Assembly (NCBI GenBank): GCA_003252455.1
Contig: QKED01000118.1
Coordinates: forward strand, 1 to 42,664
Length of the DNA: 42,664 bases
Reading direction: 5' to 3'
Origin: Gammaproteobacteria bacterium
GTDB taxonomy: Bacteria > Pseudomonadota > Gammaproteobacteria > Thiohalomonadales > Thiohalomonadaceae
Under the pieces are notes generated by a model. It was not told where the DNA came from. It saw only the letters and a list, made by a program, of their open reading frames with translations, and did no database searches. Shown here piece by piece: positions 1 through 7,771 of the stretch (position 1 is its first letter; every line of letters starts with the position of its first letter). A program made the position numbers and the translations under genes.

Positions 1-746
1 ATGGAGAGGAAGAGGTCGTGGGCGAGCAGTCCACCGCGCGCCCCGGGACCATCGGCGGTCACCTCGTGGACCCGTGGCGGTATGGCCGGACGGTAGGGGT
101 TGAGACCGAGATGTTGACGCAACTGATCGGGTTCGAAATCGGGGCGCAGCTCATCCAGCGGATAGAGGGCGCTGTGGGTTACCCCGTCACGCTCGACCGT
201 CAGGGTCACCGCTCGGCGGTCGATGGCGTAGGGCAACAGCTCGTTGAGCAGGGCGCTCCAGGTCGGGGTCGCGTTACCCTCGACTGCGACCACCTGGTCA
301 CCCTGCTTGAGCCCGGCGCTGTACGCGGGTGTGCCGTGGGCCACGTCACCGATGATCGGCTTGAGGCCGGGCACACCGACCACAAACATGGCCCAGTAGG
401 CGAGCACGGCGAAGATCAGATTGAACACAGGACCCGCGGCGACGATAGCGATACGCTTGCCCACCGGCTGATTGTTGAAGGCACGGTGGCGCTCACTCGG
501 ATCCACCTCGCCCTCGCGTTCGTCGAGCATGCGCACATAGCCACCGAGCGGGATACCTGCGAGCACATACTCCGTCTGGTCGGACCCACGTACGGCGCGT
601 AACAGTGGTTTGCCGAAGCCGATGGAGAACCGCAGCACTTTGACCCCCATCTTGCGCGCGACCCAATAGTGGCCGAACTCGTGCACCGCGATGAGCAGGC
701 CGAGGGCGACGATAAAGGCGGCGATGGTATAGAGGAGGTCGAACAT
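1..746 (-). CDS. rseP: RseP-type site-2 protease, N-terminal part (runs off the left edge)
   Basis: Inner-membrane zinc metalloprotease that cuts anti-sigma factor RseA and remnant signal peptides inside the membrane. About 248 residues are visible; the rest lies beyond base 1. The first transmembrane segment (residues about 5-25) carries the HEFGH zinc motif near residues 22-26. A glycine-rich stretch GGYVRMLDEREGEVD follows, then a second membrane segment near residues 100-120, a first PDZ domain and the beginning of a second. The ATG at 746 is the only sensible start, since the protein begins directly with the first membrane helix. It is the last visible gene of the rpsB-to-rseP operon, 6 bases after dxr. 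The order dxr-rseP is conserved in gammaproteobacteria. Confidence 0.93.
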   Translation of the reverse strand, partial: MFDLLYTIAAFIVALGLLIAVHEFGHYWVARKMGVKVLRFSIGFGKPLLRAVRGSDQTEYVLAGIPLGGYVRMLDEREGEVDPSERHRAFNNQPVGKRIAIVAAGPVFNLIFAVLAYWAMFVVGVPGLKPIIGDVAHGTPAYSAGLKQGDQVVAVEGNATPTWSALLNELLPYAIDRRAVTLTVERDGVTHSALYPLDELRPDFEPDQLRQHLGLNPYRPAIPPRVHEVTADGPGARGGLLAHDLFLS

Positions 747-752
747 AGGCCC

Positions 753-1937
753 TTAGAAGCTCCCAGTGGCGACAAGTTCACTGGCTAGTCTACGGGCTTC
801 CTGATCGGCAATGAAGACCTGTTCGAGGCTCTCGGCCGGGCCCCCGCCCAGACGACCCAGGCTCTCCTCGATGATCGCCGGTATCGAAGTAAAGCGCACA
901 CGGCCATCGAGGAAGGCGGCGACGGCGACCTCGTTGGCGGCGTTGAGCAGGGCCGGCATGCGCCCACCACTTTGCATCGCCTCGCGTGCCAGACGCAGGC
1001 AGGGGAAGCGCGTCTCGTCCGGCGGGGTGAAGTCCAGCCGTGCCACCTGGAACAGATCGAGGTCCGCCACCCCGGAGACGATGCGCTCGGGCCAAGCCAT
1101 GGCGTGGGCGATGGGGGTGCGCATGTCGGGGTTGCCCAGTTCGGCGATGACGGAGCCGTCGATGTATTGCACCAGTGAGTGGATCACGCTCTGTGGGTGG
1201 ATCACCACCTGCACGTTTTCCGGGCGGGTGTGGAACAACCAGCACGCCTCGATGAGTTCGAGGCCCTTGTTCATCATGCTCGCCGAGTCGACCGAGATCT
1301 TGCGCCCCATCGACCAGTTGGGGTGGGCCACCGCCTGCTCGGGGGTGACCGTGGCCAACTGCTCCAACGGCGTATCCCGGAACGGGCCACCAGAGGCCGT
1401 GAGTAGGATGCGTGAAACCCCGATGGTGTCGAGGCGTCCATTGAAACTGTCTGGGAGTGACTGGAAGATGGCGTTGTGTTCGCTATCGATGGGCAGCAAC
1501 TCGGCCTGATGGCGCTCGACCACATCCATGAAGAGCTGGCCGGTCATCACCAGCGCCTCTTTGTTGGCCAGCAAGATGCGTTTACCGGCGCGTGCCGCGG
1601 CGAGTGTCGGAGGCAGCCCGGCGGCGCCGACGATGGCGGCCATCACCTGATCGCACTCGGGGTGCGAGGCCACATACTCCAGACCACTCACGCCGGAGAG
1701 CACCTCGATACCCTCGCCCTGCAGGCGCTGACGCAACTGCTCGGCGGCCCCGTCATCGCCCATCACCGCGTAGCGAGGGCGGAAGCGTAGGCACTGCTCG
1801 GCCATGCGCTCGACCTGACGGTGGGCAGTGAGCGCCACGACACGATAGCGCTCGGGATTGCGCGCGATGACGTCGAGGGTACTGACGCCGATAGAGCCTG
1901 TCGACCCGAGGATGACGACGCCGGTCAGCTCAGCCAT
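753..1937 (-). CDS. dxr: 1-deoxy-D-xylulose 5-phosphate reductoisomerase
   Basis: Cytosolic enzyme of the MEP isoprenoid pathway: converts 1-deoxy-D-xylulose 5-phosphate to 2-C-methyl-D-erythritol 4-phosphate with NADPH and a divalent metal. The 394 residues match the family's usual length. Visible motifs are the N-terminal nucleotide-binding LGSTGSIG, the metal and substrate residues in [11 protein letters not shown], the SGGPFR loop and [21 protein letters not shown]. The ATG at 1937 lies inside the end of cdsA (13-base overlap), so the two are probably translationally coupled. Downstream uppS product and this enzyme serve the same isoprenoid supply for peptidoglycan lipid carrier. Confidence 0.97.
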   Translation of the reverse strand: MAELTGVVILGSTGSIGVSTLDVIARNPERYRVVALTAHRQVERMAEQCLRFRPRYAVMGDDGAAEQLRQRLQGEGIEVLSGVSGLEYVASHPECDQVMAAIVGAAGLPPTLAAARAGKRILLANKEALVMTGQLFMDVVERHQAELLPIDSEHNAIFQSLPDSFNGRLDTIGVSRILLTASGGPFRDTPLEQLATVTPEQAVAHPNWSMGRKISVDSASMMNKGLELIEACWLFHTRPENVQVVIHPQSVIHSLVQYIDGSVIAELGNPDMRTPIAHAMAWPERIVSGVADLDLFQVARLDFTPPDETRFPCLRLAREAMQSGGRMPALLNAANEVAVAAFLDGRVRFTSIPAIIEESLGRLGGGPAESLEQVFIADQEARRLASELVATGSF

Positions 1938-2725
1938 AGGACCCCCAGATAGAAGATGGGCGCAGCGGCGGTGAGGCTGTCGATGCGATCGAGCAGGCCA
2001 CCATGCCCGGGCAGGAGCCCACCACTATCCTTCACACCGCAGATACGCTTGAACAGCGACTCGAAGAGGTCGCCCTGGATAGAGATGGCCACCGTCAGGA
2101 GGCTCAACAGCATGAAGGGCACCCAATGATAGGGCAGTGCCAGGTAGACGTGACCCGCCGCCGCCACCGCGAGCGCGAGGAGGAGACCGCCGACGACCCC
2201 CTCCCAGCTCTTGCCCGGGCTCACCTTGGGGGCCAGTTTGTGTTTACCGAAGGCGCGCCCGGCAAAGTAGGCACCGGTATCTGCCGCCCAGATGATCAGC
2301 AACAGCAGCATGGTCAGCCCGACCCCGTGACCGTGCACGGCACGTAGGGCGACGAAGCAGATGAAGGTGGGGATCAGCACCATCAAACCGGCCAGCGCAC
2401 GCGCCATAGGTGAGCTGCGCCATAGCTTGGTACTCGCTGGGTGACCCACCACCCAATAGAAGCTAAAGAGCCACCAAGCGAGGGCGATGTAACCGGTCGC
2501 CTCGGCCCCGAGCAGGCGCTCACTCATGAGCATCAGCATGCCGAGTAGGGCGAGGTAGAGGGCACGTAGTGGGGGGTCGGTCTCCAGCAGTCCAGACCAC
2601 TCCCAGCCTGCGGCGAGGATGATGGCGCCGAAGAGGAAGGCGAACATACTTTGTGGCAGGTAGATCACCGCCCCCACTACCAGGGGCAGCAGGAGCAGGG
2701 CGGTCAACACACGGTGCTTGAGCAT
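1925..2725 (-). CDS. cdsA: Phosphatidate cytidylyltransferase
   Basis: Integral membrane enzyme making CDP-diacylglycerol from phosphatidic acid and CTP, the precursor of all bacterial phospholipids. The 266 residues contain about eight hydrophobic helices. The C-terminal family signature is clear: VSPGKSWEG near residues 170-180, then [11 protein letters not shown] and [19 protein letters not shown] near residues 215-250. The ATG at 2725 has a GGAG ribosome-binding site, and the stop of uppS sits directly in front of it. The gene overlaps dxr by 13 bases. It has the same place in the operon as in E. coli. Confidence 0.96.
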   Translation of the reverse strand: MLKHRVLTALLLLPLVVGAVIYLPQSMFAFLFGAIILAAGWEWSGLLETDPPLRALYLALLGMLMLMSERLLGAEATGYIALAWWLFSFYWVVGHPASTKLWRSSPMARALAGLMVLIPTFICFVALRAVHGHGVGLTMLLLLIIWAADTGAYFAGRAFGKHKLAPKVSPGKSWEGVVGGLLLALAVAAAGHVYLALPYHWVPFMLLSLLTVAISIQGDLFESLFKRICGVKDSGGLLPGHGGLLDRIDSLTAAAPIFYLGVLWLS

Positions 2726-3478
2726 CTATTCTCCTCTCACCTGTTCACTGGTGCGGCCGAAGCGGCGCTCTCGATTGGCGTAGGAGTCGAGGCTGTCCAG
2801 AAAGGCGGCTCTATCGAAATCGGGCCAAGAGAGGTCGGTAAAGTAGAGCTCGCTGTAGGCGAGCTGCCAGAGTAGGAAGTTGCTGATACGCTGCTCGCCG
2901 CCGGTGCGGATGAACAGGTCGGGCGCGGGCAGGTCGGTGATGCAGAGCTCGGCCGCGAGACGCTCGCTGTCGATGTCGCCCGGGTCGAGTCGACCGGCGA
3001 CCACCTGCTCGGCGAGGCGACGTGCGGCACGCGCGATGTCCCAACGGCCACCGTAGTTGGCGGCGACACAGAGGGTCATCTGGGTATTCTCGCGGGTCAG
3101 GGCCTCGGCATTGTGGATGCGCTGCTGCAGGGCCGGCGAAAAGGCCTCGATCTCGCCGATGATACGCAGCCGTACACCACTGCGGTGCAGGCGCTTCACC
3201 TCGTTATCGAGGACATGCATGAAGAGGTTCATGAGCAGGCCCACCTCCTCCTTGGGGCGGCGCCAATTCTCACTACTGAAGGCGAAGAGGCTGAGCACCT
3301 CGATGCCCAGGTCGAGACAGCAGCTGATGGTACTGCGTACCGACTCGACCCCGGCCTTGTGACCGGCAAAGCGCGGCAGGTTGCGCTGTTTGGCCCAGCG
3401 CCCGTTGCCGTCCATGATGATGGCGACGTGGCGCGGGAGATGTTGCGCCGTAGCGTGGCGTGGATTTTCCTCGACCAT
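2726..3478 (-). CDS. uppS: Undecaprenyl diphosphate synthase
   Basis: Cis-prenyltransferase that extends farnesyl diphosphate with eight isopentenyl units to undecaprenyl diphosphate, the lipid carrier of peptidoglycan and O-antigen. Motifs seen are HVAIIMDGNGRWAKQR with the catalytic Asp, GHKAGVE, FAFSSENWRRP, and DLFIRTGGEQRISNFLLWQ near the C-terminus. I choose the ATG at 3478 (250 residues, close to the 253 of E. coli) because AGGAGA lies about seven bases upstream. A GTG at 3514 would add 12 residues but lacks such a site. It abuts cdsA without a gap. Confidence 0.95.
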   Translation of the reverse strand: MVEENPRHATAQHLPRHVAIIMDGNGRWAKQRNLPRFAGHKAGVESVRSTISCCLDLGIEVLSLFAFSSENWRRPKEEVGLLMNLFMHVLDNEVKRLHRSGVRLRIIGEIEAFSPALQQRIHNAEALTRENTQMTLCVAANYGGRWDIARAARRLAEQVVAGRLDPGDIDSERLAAELCITDLPAPDLFIRTGGEQRISNFLLWQLAYSELYFTDLSWPDFDRAAFLDSLDSYANRERRFGRTSEQVRGE

Positions 3479-3571
3479 GCCCGATCTCCTGCTCGCCTGC
3501 TTTGAGTGTTGCACCCACGGCCTGGCCGTGAGCTAGAGCGTCACAGCGCGGCCCCGAGGGGCCATGCCGTG

Positions 3572-4129
3572 TCAGATCTCCATCAGGTCCTTCTCCTTGA
3601 CCTGTACCACCTTGTCCACCTCTTCGATGTACTTGTCGGTGAGCTTCTGGATCAGGTCGGCACCACGGCGCTCGTCGTCCTCGGAGATCTCCTTGTCTTT
3701 TTGCAGATCCTTGAGGTCGGAGTTGGCGTCGCGACGGATGTTGCGCACAGCCACCTTGGTCGCCTCGCCCTCCTTGCGCACGACCTTGATCAGGTCCTTG
3801 CGTCGCTCCTCTGTGAGGGGCGGCATGGGCACGCGGATGGTGGTGCCGTTGGTCGAGGGGTTGAGGCCGAGGTCGGAGGTAAGGATGGCCTTCTCGATCG
3901 GGCCGACCATCTGCTTCTCCCACGGCACCACGGTGAGGGTGCGGGCATCCTCGGCGTTGACGTTGGCCACCTGGCGCAGCGGCATCTCGGAGCCGTAGTA
4001 GTCGACCGTGATGTGGTCGAGCAGGCTCGGATGGGCACGCCCGGTGCGAATCTTGGTCAGGTCGCTCTTGAGAGACTCGATGCTCTTCTGCATACGGGTC
4101 TCGGCGTCCTTCTGGATGTCGTTAATCAT
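3572..4129 (-). CDS. frr: Ribosome recycling factor
   Basis: Cytosolic factor that splits post-termination ribosomes together with EF-G. The 185 residues are exactly the typical length. The protein starts [19 protein letters not shown] and has the long three-helix-bundle pattern: [17 protein letters not shown] in the first third, and [18 protein letters not shown] in the centre. Only three bases separate it from the pyrH stop, so the two are one transcript. A gap of 93 bases precedes uppS, the largest inside this part of the operon, leaving room for a minor internal signal. Confidence 0.97.
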   Translation of the reverse strand: MINDIQKDAETRMQKSIESLKSDLTKIRTGRAHPSLLDHITVDYYGSEMPLRQVANVNAEDARTLTVVPWEKQMVGPIEKAILTSDLGLNPSTNGTTIRVPMPPLTEERRKDLIKVVRKEGEATKVAVRNIRRDANSDLKDLQKDKEISEDDERRGADLIQKLTDKYIEEVDKVVQVKEKDLMEI

Positions 4130-4132
4130 ACG

Positions 4133-4867
4133 TTACTCTCCACGTTCGACCAGGGTACCCTCGTCTTCCCCCCTGAGCACGCGCAACAGGGCACCGGGCT
4201 TGTTCATATTGAACACCCGCAGCGGCATGTCGTGGTCGCGACAGAGGACGATGGCGGTCTGGTCCATGACCCCGAGACGGCGGTCGAGGGTCTCATCGAA
4301 GGTGAGGCGTTCGTAGCGAACGGCGGTGGGGTCCTTCACCGGATCGGCGGAGTAGACACCATCGACCTTGGTCGCCTTGATCACCAGGTCGGCGTTGATC
4401 TCGATGCCGCGCAAGGTGGCGGCCGAATCGGTGGTGAAAAAGGGGTTGCCGGTACCGGCGGCGAAGATCACCGCCCGCCCCTTCTCCAGGTGGCGGATGG
4501 CACGACGGCGCACGAAATCTTCGCACACCGACTGCATAGAGAGGGCGGACATGACGCGCACGTCCACCCCTTCATGCTCCAGTGCATCCTGCACAGAAAG
4601 CGCGTTGATCACGGTGGCGAGCATGCCGATCTGGTCGGCCTTGGCCCGCTCCATGCCTCCGGCAGAGAGGCTCACGCCACGGAAGATATTACCACCCCCG
4701 ATCACCAACCCCACCTCGACGCCCTCGCGGACCACCTCGGCGATCTCGCTACAGATGCGCTTGACCACGGTGGGGTCGATGCCGAACCCCTGATCGCCCA
4801 TCAAGGCCTCGCCGCTGAGTTTGAGGAGGACCCGTTTATACGCGAATGTGGGAGTGGTGTCGTTCAC
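4133..4867 (-). CDS. pyrH: Uridylate kinase
   Basis: Hexameric cytosolic UMP kinase (UMP + ATP to UDP + ADP) of the amino-acid kinase fold, unrelated to eukaryotic UMP/CMP kinases. The 244 residues begin with a short tail, then [27 protein letters not shown] is the glycine-rich phosphate loop, and [16 protein letters not shown] is the nucleotide-binding region. Located five bases downstream of tsf and three bases upstream of frr, as in most gammaproteobacteria. Confidence 0.97.
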   Translation of the reverse strand: MNDTTPTFAYKRVLLKLSGEALMGDQGFGIDPTVVKRICSEIAEVVREGVEVGLVIGGGNIFRGVSLSAGGMERAKADQIGMLATVINALSVQDALEHEGVDVRVMSALSMQSVCEDFVRRRAIRHLEKGRAVIFAAGTGNPFFTTDSAATLRGIEINADLVIKATKVDGVYSADPVKDPTAVRYERLTFDETLDRRLGVMDQTAIVLCRDHDMPLRVFNMNKPGALLRVLRGEDEGTLVERGE

Positions 4868-4872
4868 AGTGG

Positions 4873-5751
4873 TTAGTTCCCCTTGACCTGAGCCATCACC
4901 TCGTCGGCGAAGTTCTCGCTCTTCTTCTCGATGCCTTCGCCCAGCTCGATGCGCTGGAAGGAGATCACCTTGGCACCCTTCTCCTTGAGCAGTTGCTCGA
5001 CGGTCACATCAGGGTTCTTGACGAAGGGCTGGCCCACCAGGGTCACCTCTTTGAGGAACTTCTTGATGCGACCCTCGACCATCTTGGCGATGATGTCGGC
5101 GGGCTTGCCGGAGTCGGCGGCCTGGGCGGAGAAGATCTCGCGCTCCTTCTCGATCAGCTCGGCGGGGACCTCGCTCTCGTCGACGGCGGTCGGACGGCTG
5201 GCGGCCACGTGCATGGCGATGTCACGGGCCAGCTCCAGATCGCCACCCTGCAGCTCGACCACCACACCGATGCGGCTGCCGTGCAGGTAGGTGCCGAGCA
5301 CACCGCTGGTGGTCAGGGTGATGAAGCGACGCACGTTCATGTTCTCGCCGATCTTGGCGATGAGGCGCTTGCAGGTGTCGCCGACGTTTTCACCACCGGC
5401 CATCTCCAGCGCCAGCAGGGCGTCGGTGTCGGCGGGGTCGTTGTTGAAGGCGAGGTCGGCGACGCCATTGGCGAAGTCGATGAAGTCGTCACCCTTGGCC
5501 ACGAAGTCGGTCTCGCAGTTGACCTCGGTCAGGGTCACCTTGGTGTTGTCATCGTTGCTGCGCGCGATGATGAGACCCTCGGCAGCGGCACGACCGGCCT
5601 TCTTGTCGGCCTTCGCCAGACCGGTCTTGCGCATGTGCTCGATGGCGGCCTCGATGTCACCATCGGTCTCCACCAGGGCCTTCTTGCACTCCATCATGCC
5701 GGCGCCGGTGCGCTCACGCAGCTCTTTTACCAATGCAGCAGAGATTGCCAT
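4873..5751 (-). CDS. tsf: Elongation factor Ts
   Basis: Guanine-nucleotide exchange factor for EF-Tu. I place the start at the ATG at 5751 ([20 protein letters not shown], 292 residues). The frame stays open upstream, but that extension is not family-like. Conserved elements are the N-terminal [15 protein letters not shown] motif, [16 protein letters not shown] (the TDFV loop that contacts EF-Tu) and the C-terminal dimerisation part with [10 protein letters not shown]. It follows rpsB after about 106 bases, a region where E. coli has an attenuator between the two genes. Confidence 0.97.
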   Translation of the reverse strand: MAISAALVKELRERTGAGMMECKKALVETDGDIEAAIEHMRKTGLAKADKKAGRAAAEGLIIARSNDDNTKVTLTEVNCETDFVAKGDDFIDFANGVADLAFNNDPADTDALLALEMAGGENVGDTCKRLIAKIGENMNVRRFITLTTSGVLGTYLHGSRIGVVVELQGGDLELARDIAMHVAASRPTAVDESEVPAELIEKEREIFSAQAADSGKPADIIAKMVEGRIKKFLKEVTLVGQPFVKNPDVTVEQLLKEKGAKVISFQRIELGEGIEKKSENFADEVMAQVKGN

Positions 5752-5857
5752 TGTCTGAAAAAACCTCGGATAAATTTGCAGAAAAAACGGATTGCGGTGG
5801 CGTGCCCGCATCAGGGCACGCCGGGCGGGGCCCGTATGACCCCGCCCTCAGTCAGGC
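5752..5857 (-). terminator. rpsB-tsf intergenic hairpin (possible attenuator)
   Basis: Between rpsB and tsf lies a GC-rich inverted repeat: GTGCCC (5801-5806 on the plus strand, within gcgtgcccgc) pairs with GGGCAC (5814-5819), and a further GGGCGGGGCCC stretch follows. On the transcribed minus strand this comes directly after the rpsB stop. No U-tract follows the stem, so it would act as a partial attenuator or mRNA-stability element rather than a full terminator. Seen in sequence; role inferred. Confidence 0.4.
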
Positions 5858-6619
5858 TTACTCGGCCTCGGCGCTCTCGGCGGCGGCCGCGTCGTCGACC
5901 TCGACGAACTCATCCTCGTTGCCAGCACCAGTGGAGACGGCGCTCTTGCCTTCGAGGATGGCGGTACAGGCGGTGGCAGCGTAGATGGTGATGGCGCCGA
6001 TGGCGTCGTCGTTACCGGGGATCACATAGTCCACACCGAGGGGGCTGTTGTTGGTATCGACCACGGCGATGACCGGGATACCCAGCTTGTTGGCCTCCTG
6101 GATGGCAATCTTCTCGTGACCCACATCGATGACGAAGATGGCGTCGGGCAGACCGGGCATATCCTTGATGCCGCCCAGGCTCTGCTCCAGCTTGGCCATC
6201 TCGCGGCGCTTCATCAGCGCCTCTTTCTTGTGCAGGCGGTCCATGGTGCCATCGGCATCCATCTGCTCAAGCTCTTTCAGGCGCTTGATGGACTGCTTGA
6301 CGGTCTGGAAGTTGGTCAGCATACCACCGAGCCAGCGGTGGTTGACGTAAGGCATACCGCAACGCTCGGCCTCGCTCTTGACGATGTCGCGCGCCTGACG
6401 CTTGGTGCCGACGAAGAGCACGTTCTTGCGCCCGGCGGCGAGCTTGCCGACGAAGTTCATCGCGTCGTTGAACATCGGCAGGGTCTTCTCAAGATTGATG
6501 ATGTGAATCTTGTTACGCTCGCCGAAGATGTAGGTACGCATCTTGGGGTTCCAGTAGCGGGCCTGGTGACCAAAGTGGACGCCGGCTTCCAGCATCTGAC
6601 GCATGCTAACGCTTGCCAT
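5858..6619 (-). CDS. rpsB: 30S ribosomal protein S2
   Basis: Small-subunit protein needed for S1 binding. The 253 residues start [27 protein letters not shown], with the conserved AGVHFGHQ motif, and contain [14 protein letters not shown] and IVVDT-like [22 protein letters not shown]. The acidic C-terminal tail ([18 protein letters not shown]) is longer than in E. coli (241 residues). It is the first gene of the operon and is preceded by a promoter and a structured leader. Confidence 0.98.
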   Translation of the reverse strand: MASVSMRQMLEAGVHFGHQARYWNPKMRTYIFGERNKIHIINLEKTLPMFNDAMNFVGKLAAGRKNVLFVGTKRQARDIVKSEAERCGMPYVNHRWLGGMLTNFQTVKQSIKRLKELEQMDADGTMDRLHKKEALMKRREMAKLEQSLGGIKDMPGLPDAIFVIDVGHEKIAIQEANKLGIPVIAVVDTNNSPLGVDYVIPGNDDAIGAITIYAATACTAILEGKSAVSTGAGNEDEFVEVDDAAAAESAEAE

Positions 6620-6784
6620 GATTTCTAATACTCCGAAATTGGGGTTGTTCCGCCATGCACCCCCGTCGCCAACCCGGCCTCTATCGAGGCGGGCACCCGG
6701 ACGCTCGGTGACGGTGCATGTGAGAAGTTGTGAACCCGCGACACGGTGTCGCGGGCGGCTCTCCTACGGGTTTGCCTGTAGGAG
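6620..6784 (-). promoter_or_regulatory. Structured rpsB leader (two strong hairpins)
   Basis: About 165 bases separate the predicted transcription start (near 6784) from rpsB. The leader can form two stems. One is 6761-6770 with 6775-6784 (CTCCTAC/GTAGGAG core, four-base loop, one mismatch). The other is 6735-6744 with 6746-6755, a perfect ten-base inverted repeat around one base (CCCGCGACAC / GTGTCGCGGG). In gammaproteobacteria the rpsB leader is known to bind S2 for feedback control of rpsB-tsf; assignment of these stems to that role is inference. The GTAGGAGCCGCG stretch also resembles REP-type palindromes. Confidence 0.5.
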
Positions 6785-6790
6785 CCGCGC

Positions 6791-6819
6791 TTTATACCAT
6801 AGTGCGGCGTCCGCAACAA
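6791..6819 (-). promoter_or_regulatory. Sigma-70-type promoter of the rpsB operon
   Basis: On the minus strand TTGTTG (6819-6814) and TATAAA (6796-6791) are separated by 17 bases. The -10 matches the consensus at five of six positions and the -35 at three. The predicted start falls at about 6784, at the outer edge of the leader hairpins. Confidence 0.6.
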
Positions 6820-6997
6820 TCCGCCCAGACACTGTAATCCGCGCCCTCCACCTGTTTAACTGGTTGAAAATAGTGCCTTAACCACCCACACAGGCTAGAC
6901 TGGTCACCCCTTTGTCCAGACTTACGACACGCTGCGTCAACACAGCGCCGATCGCGGCCACGTGACACCCTGCCAATCACCTGGAAAACAATAGCTT
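6820..6997. other. Remainder of the rpsB/map divergent intergenic region
   Basis: No gene is visible here. The stretch separates the minus-strand rpsB promoter from map on the plus strand, so the map promoter must lie in it. TAGACT at 6896-6901 could be a -10 element, but I find no convincing -35 at the proper distance. Confidence 0.5.
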
Positions 6998-7771
6998 ATG
7001 TCCATCGTCTACAAATCCGCCGCCGAGATCGAAAAGATGCGTGTCGCCGGTCGATTGGCCGCCGAGGTGCTGGAGATGATCGCCCCGCACGTCCAGCCCG
7101 GGGTCACCACCGAGACGCTCAATCAGATCTGCCACGACTACATCGTGCACGAGCAGATGGCGGTCCCTGCACCACTCAATTACCACGGCTTTCCCAAGTC
7201 CATCTGCACCTCGATCAATCACACCGTCTGCCACGGCATCCCCTGCGACAAAAAGCTCAAGGGGGGCGACATCATCAATCTGGATATCACCGTCATCAAG
7301 GATGGCTACCACGGCGATACCAGTATGATGTTCTATGTCGGTGAGCCGACCATCCGTGCCCGTCGCCTGGTCGAGGTGGCCCACGAGGCGCTCTGGATCG
7401 GCATCGATATGGTCAAACCCGGCGTGCGCCTGGGTGACATCGGCTTCGCCATCCAGCGCTACGTCGAGGGGCAAAATTTCTCCGTGGTGCGCGAATATTG
7501 TGGCCACGGCATCGGCAGCAGCTTTCACGAAGAGCCGCAGGTCCTGCATTACGGCACCCCGGGAACCGGCGAGGTCCTCCAACCCGGTATGACCTTCACC
7601 ATCGAACCCATGGTCAACGCGGGCAAGAAGGAGGTGAAGCTCCTGGGCGACAACTGGACCGTGGTGACGCGTGATCGCAGCCTCTCCGCCCAGTGGGAGC
7701 ACACCCTACTGGTCACCGAGGCGGGGGTCGAGGTGCTCACCCTGCGTGACGGCGAGGTACGTCCGGCTTGA
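6998..7771 (+). CDS. map: Methionine aminopeptidase, type I
   Basis: Cytosolic metalloenzyme that removes the N-terminal Met from nascent proteins. The 257 residues follow the E. coli type I pattern without an insert or N-terminal zinc finger. Metal ligands are visible at Asp96 (NLDITVIKDG), Asp107 (YHGDTS), His170 (EYCGHGIG), the Glu of FTIEPM and the Glu of the C-terminal LVTEAG region; His78 in NHTVCHGIP is the substrate-side His. It is divergent from rpsB and overlaps glnD by four bases. The map-glnD order next to rpsB is the same as in E. coli. Confidence 0.97.
   Translation: MSIVYKSAAEIEKMRVAGRLAAEVLEMIAPHVQPGVTTETLNQICHDYIVHEQMAVPAPLNYHGFPKSICTSINHTVCHGIPCDKKLKGGDIINLDITVIKDGYHGDTSMMFYVGEPTIRARRLVEVAHEALWIGIDMVKPGVRLGDIGFAIQRYVEGQNFSVVREYCGHGIGSSFHEEPQVLHYGTPGTGEVLQPGMTFTIEPMVNAGKKEVKLLGDNWTVVTRDRSLSAQWEHTLLVTEAGVEVLTLRDGEVRPA

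Noticed and set aside
3506-4876. 456-codon open frame on the plus strand
   Set aside because: It is antisense to frr and pyrH, both unmistakable; long antisense frames are common in GC-rich coding DNA, and its His/Val/Leu-rich product resembles no family.
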